Position numbers and translations under genes: made by a program. A DNA stretch of 64,000 bases from Cynocephalus volans (Eukaryota > Chordata > Mammalia > Dermoptera > Cynocephalidae), in assembly GCF_027409185.1 (NCBI RefSeq), contig NC_084474.1, forward strand, positions 12,827,382 through 12,891,381. Direction: 5' to 3'. Positions 1-11,544 of the stretch are shown here, one piece after another. The notes below the pieces were generated by a model, which did not search any database, was not told the DNA's origin, and saw only the letters and a list, made by a program, of their open reading frames with translations. The stretch's first letter is position 1. Each line of letters opens with the position of its first letter.

Positions 1-1045
1 TACAGTCCAGAATATTGTGAGAAATAGTCAATTAGTGCAAGAAAAATAACTTGAAGGTGAAGTGCTTTCTGATAGTACTTAAAACATTCTTCCAAAATAC
101 ACAGATTTAATGAAAAGAGGAAAAATTTAGTGAAGATAACACCATCATTGAAAACAAAGCCTGTTTCTAGGGAAGCAGCAATATTTTCCTTTTTAATGGA
201 AGCAGAATGTAACAGTGAACTTTGAGAATTCCAATCCTTGAACTCAAAAGTCAGGAGTTGAGTAAATTCCGTTATTTTTGTAGATTTAACTCATTAGTTC
301 AGATGTCTTTTCTTGGCAAAGTTTATGCATTCTGAAATAATAGATTTTTGCAGCTCGAAATCTTGAATCTTCTAAATTACTTTTATAGAAAGTCTGCTTT
401 GTTTTTATTGTTATTATTGAAGCGAAAAACATGCTTGTGTCCCCCCAAATTTCAGAAAACACAGATAAACAAAAACAAAACCAGGATAAGACCGATAACC
501 CCACCCTACGTACTTGAGACAATGTCAGTTATCATGTTTGTACCTATACTTCGAAAATTTTTTTCTGCAAATGTTTTCCTCTGTCAAATGGGATAATGCC
601 AGAATCTTGTCTGGGCAGCCGCTTTTCTCACTGAGCAGGCATCGGCCGGTTCTCTGCGGGACCCTGGCTTCTAAGCCACGCGCTGGGCTTCTGGGCAGGT
701 TTGTCAACACTGATAAGATTGACAGAGTCCCCGTCATGTCAAAGTTCACAGGTGAGGGAGGGAGAAAGAAACGGGAAACTGACACACTCCCACAGTGATG
801 CAGCAGAACGGGTGCATGACAGTACAGCTTTCCAAGGAGGGCTCTTTCGGGTGACTTGAAAGATGAGTCAGTTCCGGGTGGAAGGATCACACCGGCGCGG
901 GGACCTGGCGTCTAGAAGCTCGCGGGGTACAGGACCCAAGCGCGGGTGGCCGTGGCGGGCCGGGCACAGAATCGCGACGGCGGGCAGTGGCCCGCGCTGA
1001 GCCGGGTCAGGTAGGCGCGAGATCAGCACCAAAAATATGTCCGGG
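1..1045. other. Unassigned sequence with a small CpG-rich patch
   Basis: No gene or repeat recognised. The first 600 bases are AT-rich. About 880-1015 is clearly richer in G+C and CpG than its surroundings (several GCGC and CGCG steps in 130 bases), and it ends in a CAGGTAGGCG stretch that looks like a splice donor. The patch is too short to call a CpG island, and no reading frame or TATA box supports a promoter. It could be an old LTR remnant or a decayed first exon; neither is shown. Confidence 0.4.
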
Positions 1046-1049
1046 AGTT

Positions 1050-1255
1050 CAGGTTTTGTCCTGAGGGCCTTGAGAAGCCGCGGAAGGGTTTTGAGCAGGG
1101 GAATGACAATCAGATTTGGGTTTTGGAAAGATGACTCTGACTGGAGAGTGGAGGAGGACTCGGAAGTCAGGGGGAGACAGTGACACCAGCGACGAGGCCT
1201 CCATAGAGTTTTGAAAAGAGGAAAGAGGGAGAGAGATTGATGACAGGTAGAAAGG
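1050..1255 (-). mobile_element. L2 LINE fragment, reverse orientation
   Basis: Read on the + strand, the segment follows the reverse complement of the L2 ORF2/3' region: GAAGGGTTTTGAGCAGGGGA, then a TGACAATCAGATTTG block, then GGAAAGATGACTCTGACTGG. This is one of the most recognisable blocks of old mammalian L2. It is diverged and has small gaps, as expected of an element predating eutherian radiation. Confidence 0.7.
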
Positions 1256-1985
1256 AGAGGACTTCGTGTTGTGGTGGCGAGGAGCTATGCCGCGCATGTC
1301 GCCTCAAGGAAGGACTTGTGTCGCTGCGGGGGGTGGGTTGCGGGGCGGCCAGCCACTCCAGACCGCGTCCCCAGGCCCCCTCTTCCGGGGCTCTCGTCCC
1401 AAGACTGACTGAGGAGGAGCCGTGAAGACCCCCTGTCCCCCTCTCACAGACCCGTGCAGCTCCGCGGTGTGCCTGTGTGGCCGCCGCCCGGGGAGGCCAC
1501 CCCAAGGGCACTCCTGCATAAACGTCCCCGATACTACCCTCCACCTCAGAGCTTGCTTCCTGGGGACCCTCGGCTGTGACAGTGGCTGTGAGATGTGGAG
1601 GGAGAGAGGCTGAGAGCCCACGCATGGTGTTGCTCATGTGACTGAGACTTCACAGAATGACCAGGGCTGCAGGGAGGGATGCAGGTGGCGATTGTGCTGT
1701 GAGGCTGGGGACTTGAGGGGTGTGTAGCCTATTCCTGTGGAGACACCCGGCACATGCGTCTACTAGGCGCTTTGTTTTGAGGTTGAGTGCGACTGGAAGC
1801 TAGCTGGTCACGGATGCGTTTCTTGCTAGCCGTTCCTGACATTCCTGTGCTCATGCTATTCTGAAATACTTCCAGTTCTTTCAATTTGCTTTGCTCTCTT
1901 TTACGTCTGAGTCTGTGCATGCTATTATCTCTGGGCCGTTACCCCTCCCCCCACCCCTCCCCCACCCCCTTCTTACTTTCTTCTC
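1256..1985. other. Unassigned GC-rich sequence
   Basis: About 1300-1620 is GC-rich with scattered CpG, including CGCCGCCCGGGGAGG near 1480. Several reading frames of 60-150 codons exist on both strands, but they overlap each other and none matches a protein I know, so they are taken as composition effects. About 1940-1970 is a C-rich CCCCTCCCCC run. No promoter elements are visible. Confidence 0.4.
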
Positions 1986-2285
1986 CTACTTGATTTCTAG
2001 TCATCCTGAAGAAGTGACTTCTTCCAAGAAGTCATCCTGAATGCACCCAGATCTAGCTTAGGGGCCTGCCCAACGTACTCCAGAGCATCCTGTATTTCCC
2101 ACATCGCAGCACTTGTCATGTGATATTATAATTGCCTGTTTTCTTCTTTGTGTTCTCCACACAGTTTATAAACTTTATGAAAAAAGGGACTTTGAGTTGT
2201 TGAAAGCTTTATCCCCAGTTCCTAGTGTGGTTCCCAACACTGAGGGGGTGTCGATAAGTAATTGTTGATTGAACCGATGGTAATT
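1985..2285 (+). mobile_element. L2 LINE 3' end
   Basis: Shows the typical 3' end of L2: a block on expression-like wording 'TTTATAAACTTTATGAAAAA-GGGACTTTGAGTTG', then CCCCAGTTCCTAGTGTGGTTC, and the terminal TCGATAAGTAATTGTTGATT that corresponds to the L2 end ...GTGCTCAATAAATGTTTGTTGAATGA. It is heavily mutated, which fits the age of L2. Confidence 0.65.
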
Positions 2286-2394
2286 ACAGGAGAGACTTGG
2301 AAAGGAGAGGAATGCCTAGATTTAATGTGATGATGGAGGCAGAAGAGTCAACAAAGATGCTAGTGGCCAGGAGGTAAGAATAATTTATTCACTA

Positions 2395-2680
2395 AATGTA
2401 ACAGAATTTTTTATCCCGCACTGTTGGACATTTAGGTCCGCCCCAAATTTTCTTAACAATTTGTTATTACAAACTTGTTTATTATAAACCCTCTCCTACA
2501 TATAGATTTTGGGTACACTTAAAAATTATGCCCTTTTATAAATTGATAGAAGTAGAATTTCTGTATCAAAGGATTTCATGTTATTAGATTTTCAATATCT
2601 GTTAGTGACAATTTATTCTTCAGAAATGTAACATTTTTGTGCTTATTTCCCAGCACAGAATTATTTAACATTTTAAATAT
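2395..2680 (-). mobile_element. Probable old L1M 3'-end fragment, reverse
   Basis: Contains CACTGTTGGACATTTAGGT and, further on, GATAGAAGTAGAATTTCTG with a following 'ATCAAAGGAT' stretch. These match in order the reverse complement of L1M 3' ends ('ttggacatttaggttgtttcc', 'agaagtggaattgctgggtcaaagg'). The intervening sequence is diverged, so the family name is uncertain. Confidence 0.45.
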
Positions 2681-2689
2681 GAAGCTCTT

Positions 2690-2925
2690 GTTTATTTATT
2701 TTTATTGTGGTGAAATATGTATAACATAAAATTTACCGTTTTAATTACTTTTATGTGCACAAGTCAGGGGCATTAAGTACACTCACAGTGTTGTACGGCC
2801 ATCTCCACTACCCATTCCCAAAACTTTATTTCATCATCCCAAAATGAAACTTGGTACCCATTATACGATTCCTCATTACCCACTTCTCATTTATTTTTGA
2901 GAATTCATTGTATGCTCTAGGAAGG
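2690..2925 (-). mobile_element. L1M 3'-end fragment, reverse
   Basis: Contains TTATTGTGGTGAAATATGTA, then ATAAAATTTACCGTTTTAA, CATTAAGTACACTCACA and GTTGTACGGCCATCTCC. In this order these are the hallmark of the reverse-complemented 3' region of medium-age L1M elements. The same block recurs at 29870, 43935, 49620 and 54755, so at least five copies lie in this window, all in the same orientation. Confidence 0.75.
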
Positions 2926-3294
2926 AAGTTTGAGTTTATTGCATTTTAATCCAGCAAGGGGAATGTTAAGTGACTCTTAAAAACTTCTGATTCTGCATTA
3001 GGCCAACTACTGAGACGTGGACAAGAAGCATATCTTTATGCCCGGGAATGGGGCTTTGAGAAAATAAGATGCAGACCACAATGCCGTAGAATAAATAGCC
3101 TTCAGGATTTCACAGACCCAGAAGAGCATCCTTTTATAATACTTAAGAGCTTCTCAATCAATCTGAAGGATTTTAAATCTAATTATTTAAAAATAAGCAA
3201 ATAACGTTTCAGATTTTGGAAGTCCATCCTAAACCAGAATGAAGATACAAAGGGGGTTCTCTTTGTTTTTGCAGGTGAAATGCTTAATCCTAAA

Positions 3295-3719
3295 TGCTGT
3301 GATTTGAATGTCTCCCCAAGCTCTTGTTGGAACTTAACCCCCAACATGGTGGTGGAAAGTGGGGCCTTTAAGAGGTGATTGGATTGTGAGGACTGTGCCC
3401 TAGCGAATGGATTGGTCCATTCATGGAATAATGGGTTGTCATGGGTGTGGGCTTTATAAGGAGAGCATGTGAGCAGGTTAGCTCTCTTGCTCTTGCTACT
3501 CTCACCATGTGACAGACACCCTGCCTCTCTGCAGAGAGTCACCAGATGCGTCTCCTGGACTGTGGACTTCCCAGACTCAGAAACTGTAAGAAATAAACCT
3601 CTTTTCCTTATGCATTACCCAGTTTCAGATATTCTGAACTGTCTGAGCCTTGATAGGGATCCTGAAGTGAAGGGACGTCTGGAGACTAGCTTATAAAGCG
3701 ACCGAAATGGACTAATACA
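3295..3719 (+). mobile_element. MaLR solo LTR (MST/MLT1-like) with an internal insertion
   Basis: Begins TGCTGTGATTTGAATGTCTC and ends in GAAATGGACTAATACA, the start and end signature of mammalian MaLR LTRs. Between them are the family's usual landmarks: GTGGGGCCTTTAAGAGGTGA, a CACCATGTGAC block and AAATAAACCTCTTTTCCTTA holding the AATAAA signal. A 5-bp target duplication is likely: CTAAA before (3290-3294), CTAAG after (3720-3724). Near the 3' end the LTR is broken by about 54 extra bases (about 3637-3690) that are not part of the family and have a near copy downstream at 3958-4010. Confidence 0.8.
3641..3692 (+). repeat. 52-bp duplicated segment, copy A, inside the LTR
   Basis: Runs from GTCTGAGCCTTGATAGGGAT through GGGACGTCTGGAGACTAGC. 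It matches 3958-4010 with only a few differences (GAGCC/GAACC, ATCCTG/ATGCTG, GTGAAG/GTCAAG). It interrupts the conserved 3' end of the MaLR LTR between ATATTCTG and the TTATAAAGCGACCGAAATGG block. Copy A therefore arrived after the LTR. Confidence 0.85.
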
Positions 3720-3957
3720 CTAAGTATCAATAAGGTGTAGCTTACCCAGATGGTAGCACTTTTAAGGAGTACTTAAACTCTTTTCAGAAGGTTGTAAAGA
3801 AAAATTCAGGTTTTGCTTTGAAATGGTTTTCCAGAGAAGAGAGATTCATGTTGAAGATTGTGTTTAATTTTTATATTTCCATAACACCTTCTGGGGTGCT
3901 CTCATGGAAAGTCAGAATAACTCAAGGATGAGACACCACGAGATCAAGATGAGAATC

Positions 3958-4010
3958 TCTTTGAACCTTGATAGGGATGCTGAAGTCAAGGGACGTCTGG
4001 AGACTAGCTT
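3958..4010 (+). repeat. 52-bp duplicated segment, copy B
   Basis: Near-identical partner of 3641-3692, about 270 bp downstream, in sequence that I could not assign to any repeat. Since copy A sits within an LTR and copy B does not, B is the likelier source and A the templated insertion. Confidence 0.85.
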
Positions 4011-4800
4011 CAAACAATAGCAGTTTGCGGCTCTGCTAATTATTGGCTCTTGTCTCTCTGTTACTGTTAGAATTACTAAGTAAAAAAGTATTGTATTGAA
4101 ACCCTGGCCATAACAAGAGGGAGAAGGTGTGGAAGATTTAACTTTCTTTCCTCTTTTTACCTTTTATGTAGGGGAATAGACTCAACAAACTGAATTAAAG
4201 GGAGGAGCTTTCTTAAAAGCCTTTGAAGTTTTTCTTTGCAAACAGAGTTGAATTTATTTAGCCCTTTCCCTTCGAAGTAAAAGCCCTACAAGCATTTGGT
4301 TTCCTTTATTCATTCTTTGCCCTTTGTAAATTAACAGAAGTTTTACAGTAAAAGAGAGGGTCTGATAGGGAGTGGGGTGAGCCAACCCCTCTAGAACATA
4401 CGTAAATGCTGATGAACTCATATAAACAACAACAATTTTTATAATGATTAAAATGTTTTCCTTCTGCATTCTGAGTGTTAAAACTTGAGGATGGAAATAA
4501 GGTTAACAGGGAAAAAAATATAGATAATGATATGATCCTAAAATGTCTGCTCTTGATGCAATTTTTTAATTTTTTAAATAAAATTTTATTGTGTATATTT
4601 GGTGCTATTTAAATTCAGCCAAATGCTGTCCAGTGGAGGGGCTTTCTATGTTTTAGTCACTGAAAAAATAACCAACAAAATCACATGTAAAATATTTCAA
4701 GATAGTCAAAATTGATGTCTTATATAAGTTGCCAGTTTTCATGGCCACTATATCTTCAGAATAATTTTTGATTAAGAGTGTACCCTGAGGCAGGCTTAGG
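4011..4800. other. No recognisable feature
   Basis: AT-rich sequence with no reading frame, RNA gene or repeat that I could identify. The only low-complexity piece is the T/A-rich run around 4560-4600. Confidence 0.5.
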
Positions 4801-4804
4801 GCAG

Positions 4805-4985
4805 CGGTGGTTCCACTTCAAGCTCTGCCCCTTATCAGCTCTCTGGGCCTTTCTGGGACTCAGTTTCTTCATTTGTGCAAGAGGGATATGAATGTGGGGT
4901 AGTTCCAGAAACTACTTCTAGGAGTGGTGGCATGGGATTATAGGGGATGGTCACTTTATGTGCTTTTGAAATGCTTTGCATCAAT
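4805..4985 (+). mobile_element. MIR SINE fragment
   Basis: Carries the MIR core in order: TTCAAGCTCTGCCCCTTATC, CTCTGGGCCTTTCTGGGACT and CAGTTTCTTCATTTGTGCAA, corresponding to the consensus 'tctgccacttactag...cctcagtttcctcatctgtaaaatgg'. The tRNA-derived head is missing or unreadable. Confidence 0.75.
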
Positions 4986-5560
4986 TTTATTTTACTAAGA
5001 AGAAAAAGAGTACTTGGGTTAAAATGAAGCCATGTGTGTAACCAGTCTGTCTCACTTTTGTAGGATGACATTGGAGGTGCTCAGGACCGGGTCTGCTGTC
5101 CACATGACTCTGGGCAAATGCTGAGACCAGTCTGGGCTCCCCTTCCCTGCTGGTAAAATGATGGATGTGAGGGCTCAGACATCTCTACAGACTCCAACAT
5201 TGGAATCTTGAAAAGCAAGCAGTTGTTCCCTTAGAGTTGGACTCTTGGAAGCAGAAAAGAATTGGGAACGTTTTCTGCTGGTTGGGATCAGAAAGGGGAA
5301 TCCAGCGCACCCCAGGCAGTGAGCATTTCCTGTGCACCTGCCTGCAGCCACAGTCACCTTGTGTGCTCTGTTGCTTGGATGCCCTATGCACACAGTCTCG
5401 TGCAGTCTGGGTAAACTGAGGCAGCTATCACTTCTGCTAAGCTTGGGCACACCTGCAGCTCCAGATTTCTTCCTGTCTTTATCTTTTCTCCCCTACCCCA
5501 CCTAGGTGTATATACGCATGTAAAATTTTATTGCTCTTACCTTTTTTTTCTGTGTTTGAC
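4986..5560. other. No recognisable feature
   Basis: Mixed-composition sequence. Short overlapping frames occur on both strands (5175-5450) without family resemblance. Confidence 0.5.
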
Positions 5561-5564
5561 ATTA

Positions 5565-5735
5565 TTTTTTTAAAAGTAAACTTCTATATTTTGGAATAAT
5601 TGTAGATGTACAGACAAGTTGCAAAGATAGTACAAAATATTTCCTGTATACCCCTCACCCAGTTTTCTCCATTGTTAATCTTTCTCTTGCATATAGTGTA
5701 TATATTTTTCCTTTTGGCTTAGTTTTTTAAGTACT
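5565..5735 (-). mobile_element. Probable L1M 3'-end fragment, reverse
   Basis: GGAATAATTGTAGATGTACA, GACAAGTTGCAAAGATAGTA and CCCCTCACCCAGTTTTCTCC follow in order the reverse complement of the L1M 3' region ('aataattatagactcacaggaagttgcaaagatagtacagag...cttcacccagtttcccc'). Confidence 0.55.
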
Positions 5736-8090
5736 TAATAGTATTTTAACCCTAGACACTTTACCAACTACTGTATATAAATCTCACCCTAGATGTTCAG
5801 ACACATCAAGTAATCTGTTGACTTAAGATTCCTGAGAAAGTCCCTCTGGATCCTACTGCAGTCTCTACGGGCTGCTCTTCTTGCCTGAAGATTCTCCTCC
5901 CTTCTCTCTGTGCTAGATATCCTCTTCCTAAAACTCATATTTTTCTCTTCCTTGGTTTACTCATACGTAAGCTTTTAAAATAGCTTTCTAAGAAAAAAAT
6001 ACATGAGGAATAACATTTTGCATGTCTAAAAATATCTTTATTCTAGCTTCATACTTGATTGATAAGTTGGCTGTATATAGAATTTTCCCCTTTTAATTCC
6101 AGTGCTGCTGTTGAGATGTCTGAGGCCATTCTGATCATGAACATTCATAGGGAATCTGTATGTCTTGTTTATTTTTCCTTTCTGGAAGAATACATCATCT
6201 TCTCCTTATCCCTTGTCTTTTTTGCACATGTGTATTTTTTTATGCTGCCTGTTCATGCTTCATGGTTGCAATATTTTCTTTTAGTTAATATTGGTCTTTT
6301 GGGGGAAATTTCTTCTCCTGTAGAGTCTCTTGTTTCTTCCAAGTTGCTTTTTGCTGTATGTTTGGTCTCTCTCTTTTTTCCTCTTATTCTCTAATGATAA
6401 GCCATTTCCTCAGATGTTTGGTAATGTTGGTTGCATGCTCATACAGAGACTACAAAGTGAAAACACGGAGTGGAAGCAAATAGCAGATTGGGAGCTCTGA
6501 TGCATGCAGTCATTGCTGTCAGGTGATGGTCTGCACTGATGAGCTGAGCAACCTCTAATATAAAGTTTTCTAGGTATTTCCTCCCGAGAAGGTCATAGTC
6601 TCCAGAGAAGACTATTCTCGTCTCCTGCCTGGAACAGGAAGCCTGCCTGCAGCATTTTGGTTGCTGAGTGGAGGAAGAGGAACTGGGACCTCAGCAACCA
6701 GCTCCCTTGTTTCAATGTTATTAACCCACCTTTATGCTAGGCACTGCTCAGCCCAGAGGCTTGGATTTAGCTCTCTTCAGAGAGTAAACCTCCAGGTTTT
6801 TGCTCTGATGGGGAAGGTAGTTGGCAATCTGATAGTTGCTTATGCAAACTTTTAATCTGTGGTTTATATTTAGGTCACCCTTTTACCCCTACTTTCAGAG
6901 GTACCTAAGGTGGCAGTTCTGGAGGATTTGAAGGATTCATTTTAATTCTCCACTCTTTCCATAGGATTATGTTGACTTGGGTCTGCTGATTTGTTTTTGA
7001 CTCTACTGTCTACTTCCCAGCATCCAAAGTTAACTGCTGTTGTCTCCTCTCTGGTTTCTCCTTTCTGCAGATTTCTGCCTTAACAAAGTCCGTTTCTGTC
7101 ATTTTAGTGGGATTTCAACAGAAACAAAGGTAGATGCATGCATTCCACCTGCTACCTCTGCCATTAGTAGTCTCCATCATTGCTGATATTGTTTTCTTCT
7201 CTGGATGGCTTCACTTTTCATCCCGGTACTTGTCTATCTCGTGACAAAACAGTTGAGAGAGCTTGCCCAATCATTTTAGATAAATTTTCTTTGAATTATA
7301 GGTTTCAAAGAATTTATCTGACAAAAATTATTTTAATTTCTTCATTTTAATGAAGAGACCAAGGAAAAGAAAGATTAATTGATTTAGAGCAGAACTGAGA
7401 AGGTGGCAATCAGGTGTCTTTCTTATACTATTCAATGCATTTCCAGTCCAACAGCAAATTGACTGCCATATTTATGTTCTAAAGGAGTGGTGTGTGCTGT
7501 CAATAGGTTCAAAAGTCCTTATAACCATTCCACAGCAAAAGTGGTTTTAGACAATTTTTTGCTTAGTGGAACAATACAGCATAAATTCTATGAAGGCAAA
7601 AGTCTTCTAGACTTTTGATGATTTGTATTTTCAGCAATACCTTACCTCTGGGAGTGGTGGTGAAGCACTAATAAAAGTAGCATTTAAAACACATTATTAA
7701 AGAGGAGATCACTTTATAGTCTTAACTGTGACAGTATTATTTTAATCTGATTAATTCTGCTTTAGAATACAAACAAATCTATAAAAATTTTTGTGTTCTT
7801 TGACCCTTGCAACTGCTATTTACTTTTTGCCATTAAAAATCATTCAATGTATGTAAATTTTATGGTTTCTTTTTATTTCCTCTTGAGGCCTAAAAGCTTT
7901 TTGAGAATTTGAGAAAATCTAAAGAGGATACTTTCACGAATACAGAGTGGTATATGAATATCTTCAGAGATGTTATATCGGTATCATATTGAAACTGAAG
8001 TTTCTGCCTCTGCATTTATTCATATACTGGATAATTTCAGCTATTAAAATGAAAGCAAATAAGAAAAGTAGGGAAGAACATGAATCAGGA
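5736..8090. other. Mostly unassigned sequence; faint L1M/L2 traces
   Basis: No gene found. A frame of 111 codons at 6059-6394 is hydrophobic and T-rich in sequence; no family resemblance, and it looks like chance in a T-rich strand. Around 7080-7170 (GATTTCTGCC, TTTCTGTCATTTTAGTGGGATTT, AGATGCATGCATTCCACC) there is faint likeness to an L1M 3' end. Around 6715-6850 there is faint likeness to reverse L2. Neither is firm. Confidence 0.4.
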
Positions 8091-8094
8091 AACA

Positions 8095-8170
8095 TAGGAA
8101 AGTATTTAACATTTATTGAGTGCCTGTTATATGCTAGGCAGCTTTATGCACCTCAGTGCCGGCTCTGGTA
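8095..8170 (-). mobile_element. Short MIR or L2 fragment, reverse
   Basis: AACATTTATTGAGTGCCTGT followed by TATATGCTAGGCAGCTTTAT matches the reverse-complemented MIR/L2 phrase 'attgagtgcctactatgtgccaggcact'. Too short to separate the two families. Confidence 0.55.
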
Positions 8171-10855
8171 CCATGATGAAGTCTTTGCCTATATTTTTTT
8201 GTTGTTGAACAAAAACCTGAAAGCACTTGTAAGTGAGAACTTTGTATAGGCAATGCACTCTGCAGGGAGTTTGCTGTGAAGAATACTATTAATATTAGGT
8301 AGCAACTATTTTCAAGGAATTAAATCTGTAATTTGCACTTACTATGCAATATACTCTATTATGAGCTTGCTGTGAAAAAATACATATTGTCGACCCTTAT
8401 TATTCTATATTTCTATATTCACTACTTGCTAAAATTTATTTGTAACCCCAAGATCAGTACTTTAGTGCTTTTACAGTCATTTGCAGATATGCACAGAGGA
8501 GAGAAGAAAAGTGGGCTGTCCGACCATCATGAGGTCAAACAAGTTCAAGCCCTGCCCCTTTTCATCTCCCCTACTGTGTGTTACAAGCATTCCCTTTGCA
8601 GTTAACCTAGTGCTACATATTTTTGCAATTTTGCACTTTTTGTTGGTGATTTCTCTGTTAACATGGCCCCCAAGTGTAGTTCTGAAGTGCTGTGTGTTGT
8701 TCCTAAAGCCCAGGAAGACTGTGAGTGCCTTAAGGAGAAAATAGGTGTGTTAGGTAAGCTTTGTTGAGGCAAGAGTTACAGTGCTGTTGCTTGTGAGTTC
8801 AATCTTAATAAATCAACAATATGTATTAAATAAGGGTCTTTAAACAGAAATACACATAACACAGGTTATGTATTGATCAGCTGATAAAAACGTTGTGACC
8901 AGACACTCACAGGACCCTAACCCTGTACTTCCCCCAGGAACAGTGCTTCAAGTGACTTTATAAGACATAGCTACTGTATTCCAGCTGACTTTATAAAACA
9001 TGGTTACTGTGAATAGCAAGAATAAACACACACGAACACACACTGAAGATAGTTTTACAGACACAAGATAGATAGTATAGTATATACACACCCACACACA
9101 CATACATACGTACACAGATATAATATCTTCAAGGAAAATATATCTAATTGGGAAGATAAAATGTAAAAATAAAGGCATTACAAATTGAAGTGTTTGAGTG
9201 AACACCTTAAAGAGACCAACTAAAACAAGTTGGCAGCGAAATGGAGAATGAATTAATTTATTGAACTAATTCTTGGTGTTCAAGTAAAGCTCTTTCCTGC
9301 CAATAAAATGGAGAGTGACACCCACTGCATGGCTGCTTTCTGCTTATTTTCAGTACAAAGTTGTATTCAAAATACAGATAAACATATTCATGCTAGTTTT
9401 ATATAAGACTCTTCCTCACAGAGTAGCTTCCCTCCTTTTCCTCCGCAGCACAGAGCATGTTTCTTTGATCTCTTCCTGCCATCTCAGCAGTGCAATTAAA
9501 ACTGCTACTTAATGTGCTTTGCACTGGTTTATGTTCCCTGAAAGTGAGGATTGTTCTGTTTGTAATCTACATGTAATCTGTATTTCTGCCAAGTTTCAAC
9601 TCTTGTTTTTTCTATTTAGTGGTGGACCAAAGTTTCAAGTGAAGGGTTTAAAACCAAAGAGTTTGCAATTCACAGATGAAAAAAGTTAACATGAAATGGT
9701 CACTCTTGGAGGCGAGAGACTTGTATTAGTTTGACTTTTTCCACCGTTTAACATGATGTCAAATGCTTGAAGGAACTTCAGAAATTCCTGCATAATTTCA
9801 GCCAAGGACTGGTTTTCTCTTGGTGCCTCTCTCGACTTTCCTCCCCTTCTCATGGCTGAGAGCCACAGAAGAGAGAGTCAGATATAGCCTAGATACAATG
9901 ATATGCTGAGTGCATTAAATCACGGTGAACTGACCAGTGATCAGTGACCCACAGGTTTGTTCAGGGGGGAAACTCTACATTGTTTTCTTTTTCCCGTCTT
10001 CTTCTCTCTCTTCCTCCCGCTCTCTCTCCTTCTCCTTTCTCCTTCTTCGTCCATACCTGGGCTTTTATGTTGTTTCTGCGGAAGCCCATCTTAGCTCCCT
10101 TTGGCTGGCTCTTTCCCCTTCCCTTTCTCTCCCCTCCCAGTGGGCTCATTAATCTGGTACCGTTGCACTGGAACAGCTAATTCCAGGTTTTCTTTGGTTT
10201 TTCTCTGTGCCTCTAGTTTCTCTACTCAGACTTTTTGTTTTTTCCAGTAAATTCCCAAAGCCATTTTTCTAGGTGTGAGTCCGTCTCCCATCCAGGATCA
10301 GCTGGTCTCAGCTTTTACCAGAGCATGAATCCTGCCAGAACCACAGGTAGTTTAAAGAGCGCTTAGAACAGCTTTTGTCAGTTTGGTTATTGTTAAATGC
10401 CCTTGGCCTCAGTAGACATGACTGAGAAGAGGCAGTCCATGAGCCCAGGACAATGAGCAGGTGGCCTTGGGCATGAGGGACCCCCACAATTGTATATTGG
10501 CTGCCGTGATATGATTTCAGTGTTATAACAGTAGACAGATTTACTCTATAAAGTACCAAAATCTATAAAAGTAGTGTATAGAAGAGAAGAGATCCTTAAA
10601 GATATAAGGATTGAAAGCACTGAGTCCAACATTTAACATTTTATCAAAGTTATTTACAAGTTTTTACTAAAACTAGGGCCATAACTCCGGCCTACAAACT
10701 CCTAGTTCCATGCTTTTCTATTTCCAAGTAATTAATCAATGATTGGCAAATGTATATATTTGGATTTGTTTCATTATTAAGTTCAATTCTCTTCTTTCAT
10801 TAATCAGTATTGTGAATTATTGTAATCATTACTTTTTTTGATTACTTCCAGTTTT
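8171..10855. other. Unassigned sequence with simple-repeat patches
   Basis: No gene, RNA or interspersed repeat recognised apart from the CA-rich patch annotated separately. About 9990-10060 is a C/T-rich strand. Opposed frames of 62-78 codons at 9937-10180 mirror that composition and carry no family signature. Confidence 0.45.
9022..9120. repeat. Impure CA/TA-rich simple repeat
   Basis: Broken runs of ACACAC separated by GATAGATAG and ATACATACGTACA motifs. Degenerate microsatellite; the interruptions suggest it is no longer highly length-variable. Confidence 0.6.
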
Positions 10856-10859
10856 CTTG

Positions 10860-11329
10860 AAAAGAAATGTTTTTAACAACTTTATCAAGGTATAATTGAC
10901 TTATAATAAACTGCACATATTTAGAGTATATGATTTGATAAATTTCGACATAGGAATACACTCATGAGACCATCACCACAGAGCAAGATAATGAATGAGT
11001 CCATCACGTCTCCTGGAGCCTCTTGTAATCTCTCCCTCCCATCCCTTTTTTTCTCCCAGGCCCCCCATATTTGTCCACCACTGATTTGTTTTCTGTCACC
11101 ATGTTAGTTTGAATTTCCCATAGTTTTATCTAAATTGAATCATACAGTGTGTCCTCATTTTTATCTTTCTTTTTTCACTCAGCATAGTGTTTTTGAGATT
11201 CATTCATGCTGTTGCCTGGATCAGTAGTTTGTTTCACTTCATTTTCCATTGTGTAGATACACCACAATTATTTTTATCCATTCATCTATTGATGGGCATT
11301 TGGGTTGCATCCTTTTGAGGCTATAGACA
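10860..11329 (-). mobile_element. L1M 3'-end fragment, reverse, part 1
   Basis: Starts with TTATCAAGGTATAATTGACT (consensus 'ttattgagatataattgacat') and proceeds through GAGACCATCACCACAGAGCA, TTCACTCAGCATAGTGTTTT and TTCATCTATTGATGGGCATT, in the order found in reverse-complemented L1M 3' regions. The element continues after MER20 at 11545 and after the PBDC1 retrocopy at 12787, so it is the oldest layer of this small stack. Confidence 0.75.
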
Positions 11330-11544
11330 TAGTTTTTCAAACATGGCACTATTGACATTTTGGGCTGTATAATTCTTTGTTGTGGGTGGCTGTTCTGTGC
11401 ACTGTGGGATGTTTAGCAGAACTCCTGGTCTCTACCCATTATATGCCAATTGCATATATGCCCCAGTCGTGACGACCAAAAATGTCTCCAGACATTGCCA
11501 AATATCCCCTGGAAAGCAAAGTCACCTCAAGTTAAGAACCACTG
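11330..11544 (-). mobile_element. MER20 (hAT-Charlie MITE), reverse
   Basis: Near full-length match to MER20 as I recall it: CACTATTGACATTTTGGGCT, then TAATTCTTTGTTGTGGGTGG, GATGTTTAGCAGAACTCCTG, AAATGTCTCCAGACATTGCC and a terminal AAGAACCACTG. It sits inside the L1M fragment, splitting 'ggctatagac' from 'aatagtgctgctatgaat'. I could not confirm an 8-bp target duplication. MER20 copies are known to carry regulatory sites in some placental mammals; nothing here shows activity. Confidence 0.8.

Noticed and set aside
525-1637. Frames of 121, 156 and 105 codons
   Set aside because: Overlap each other on both strands in GC-rich DNA, run into an L2 fragment, and show no domain, splice or start context.
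6059-6394. Hydrophobic 111-codon frame resembling a membrane protein
   Set aside because: T-rich DNA reads as Leu/Phe/Ser/Val. No start context or conservation evidence.
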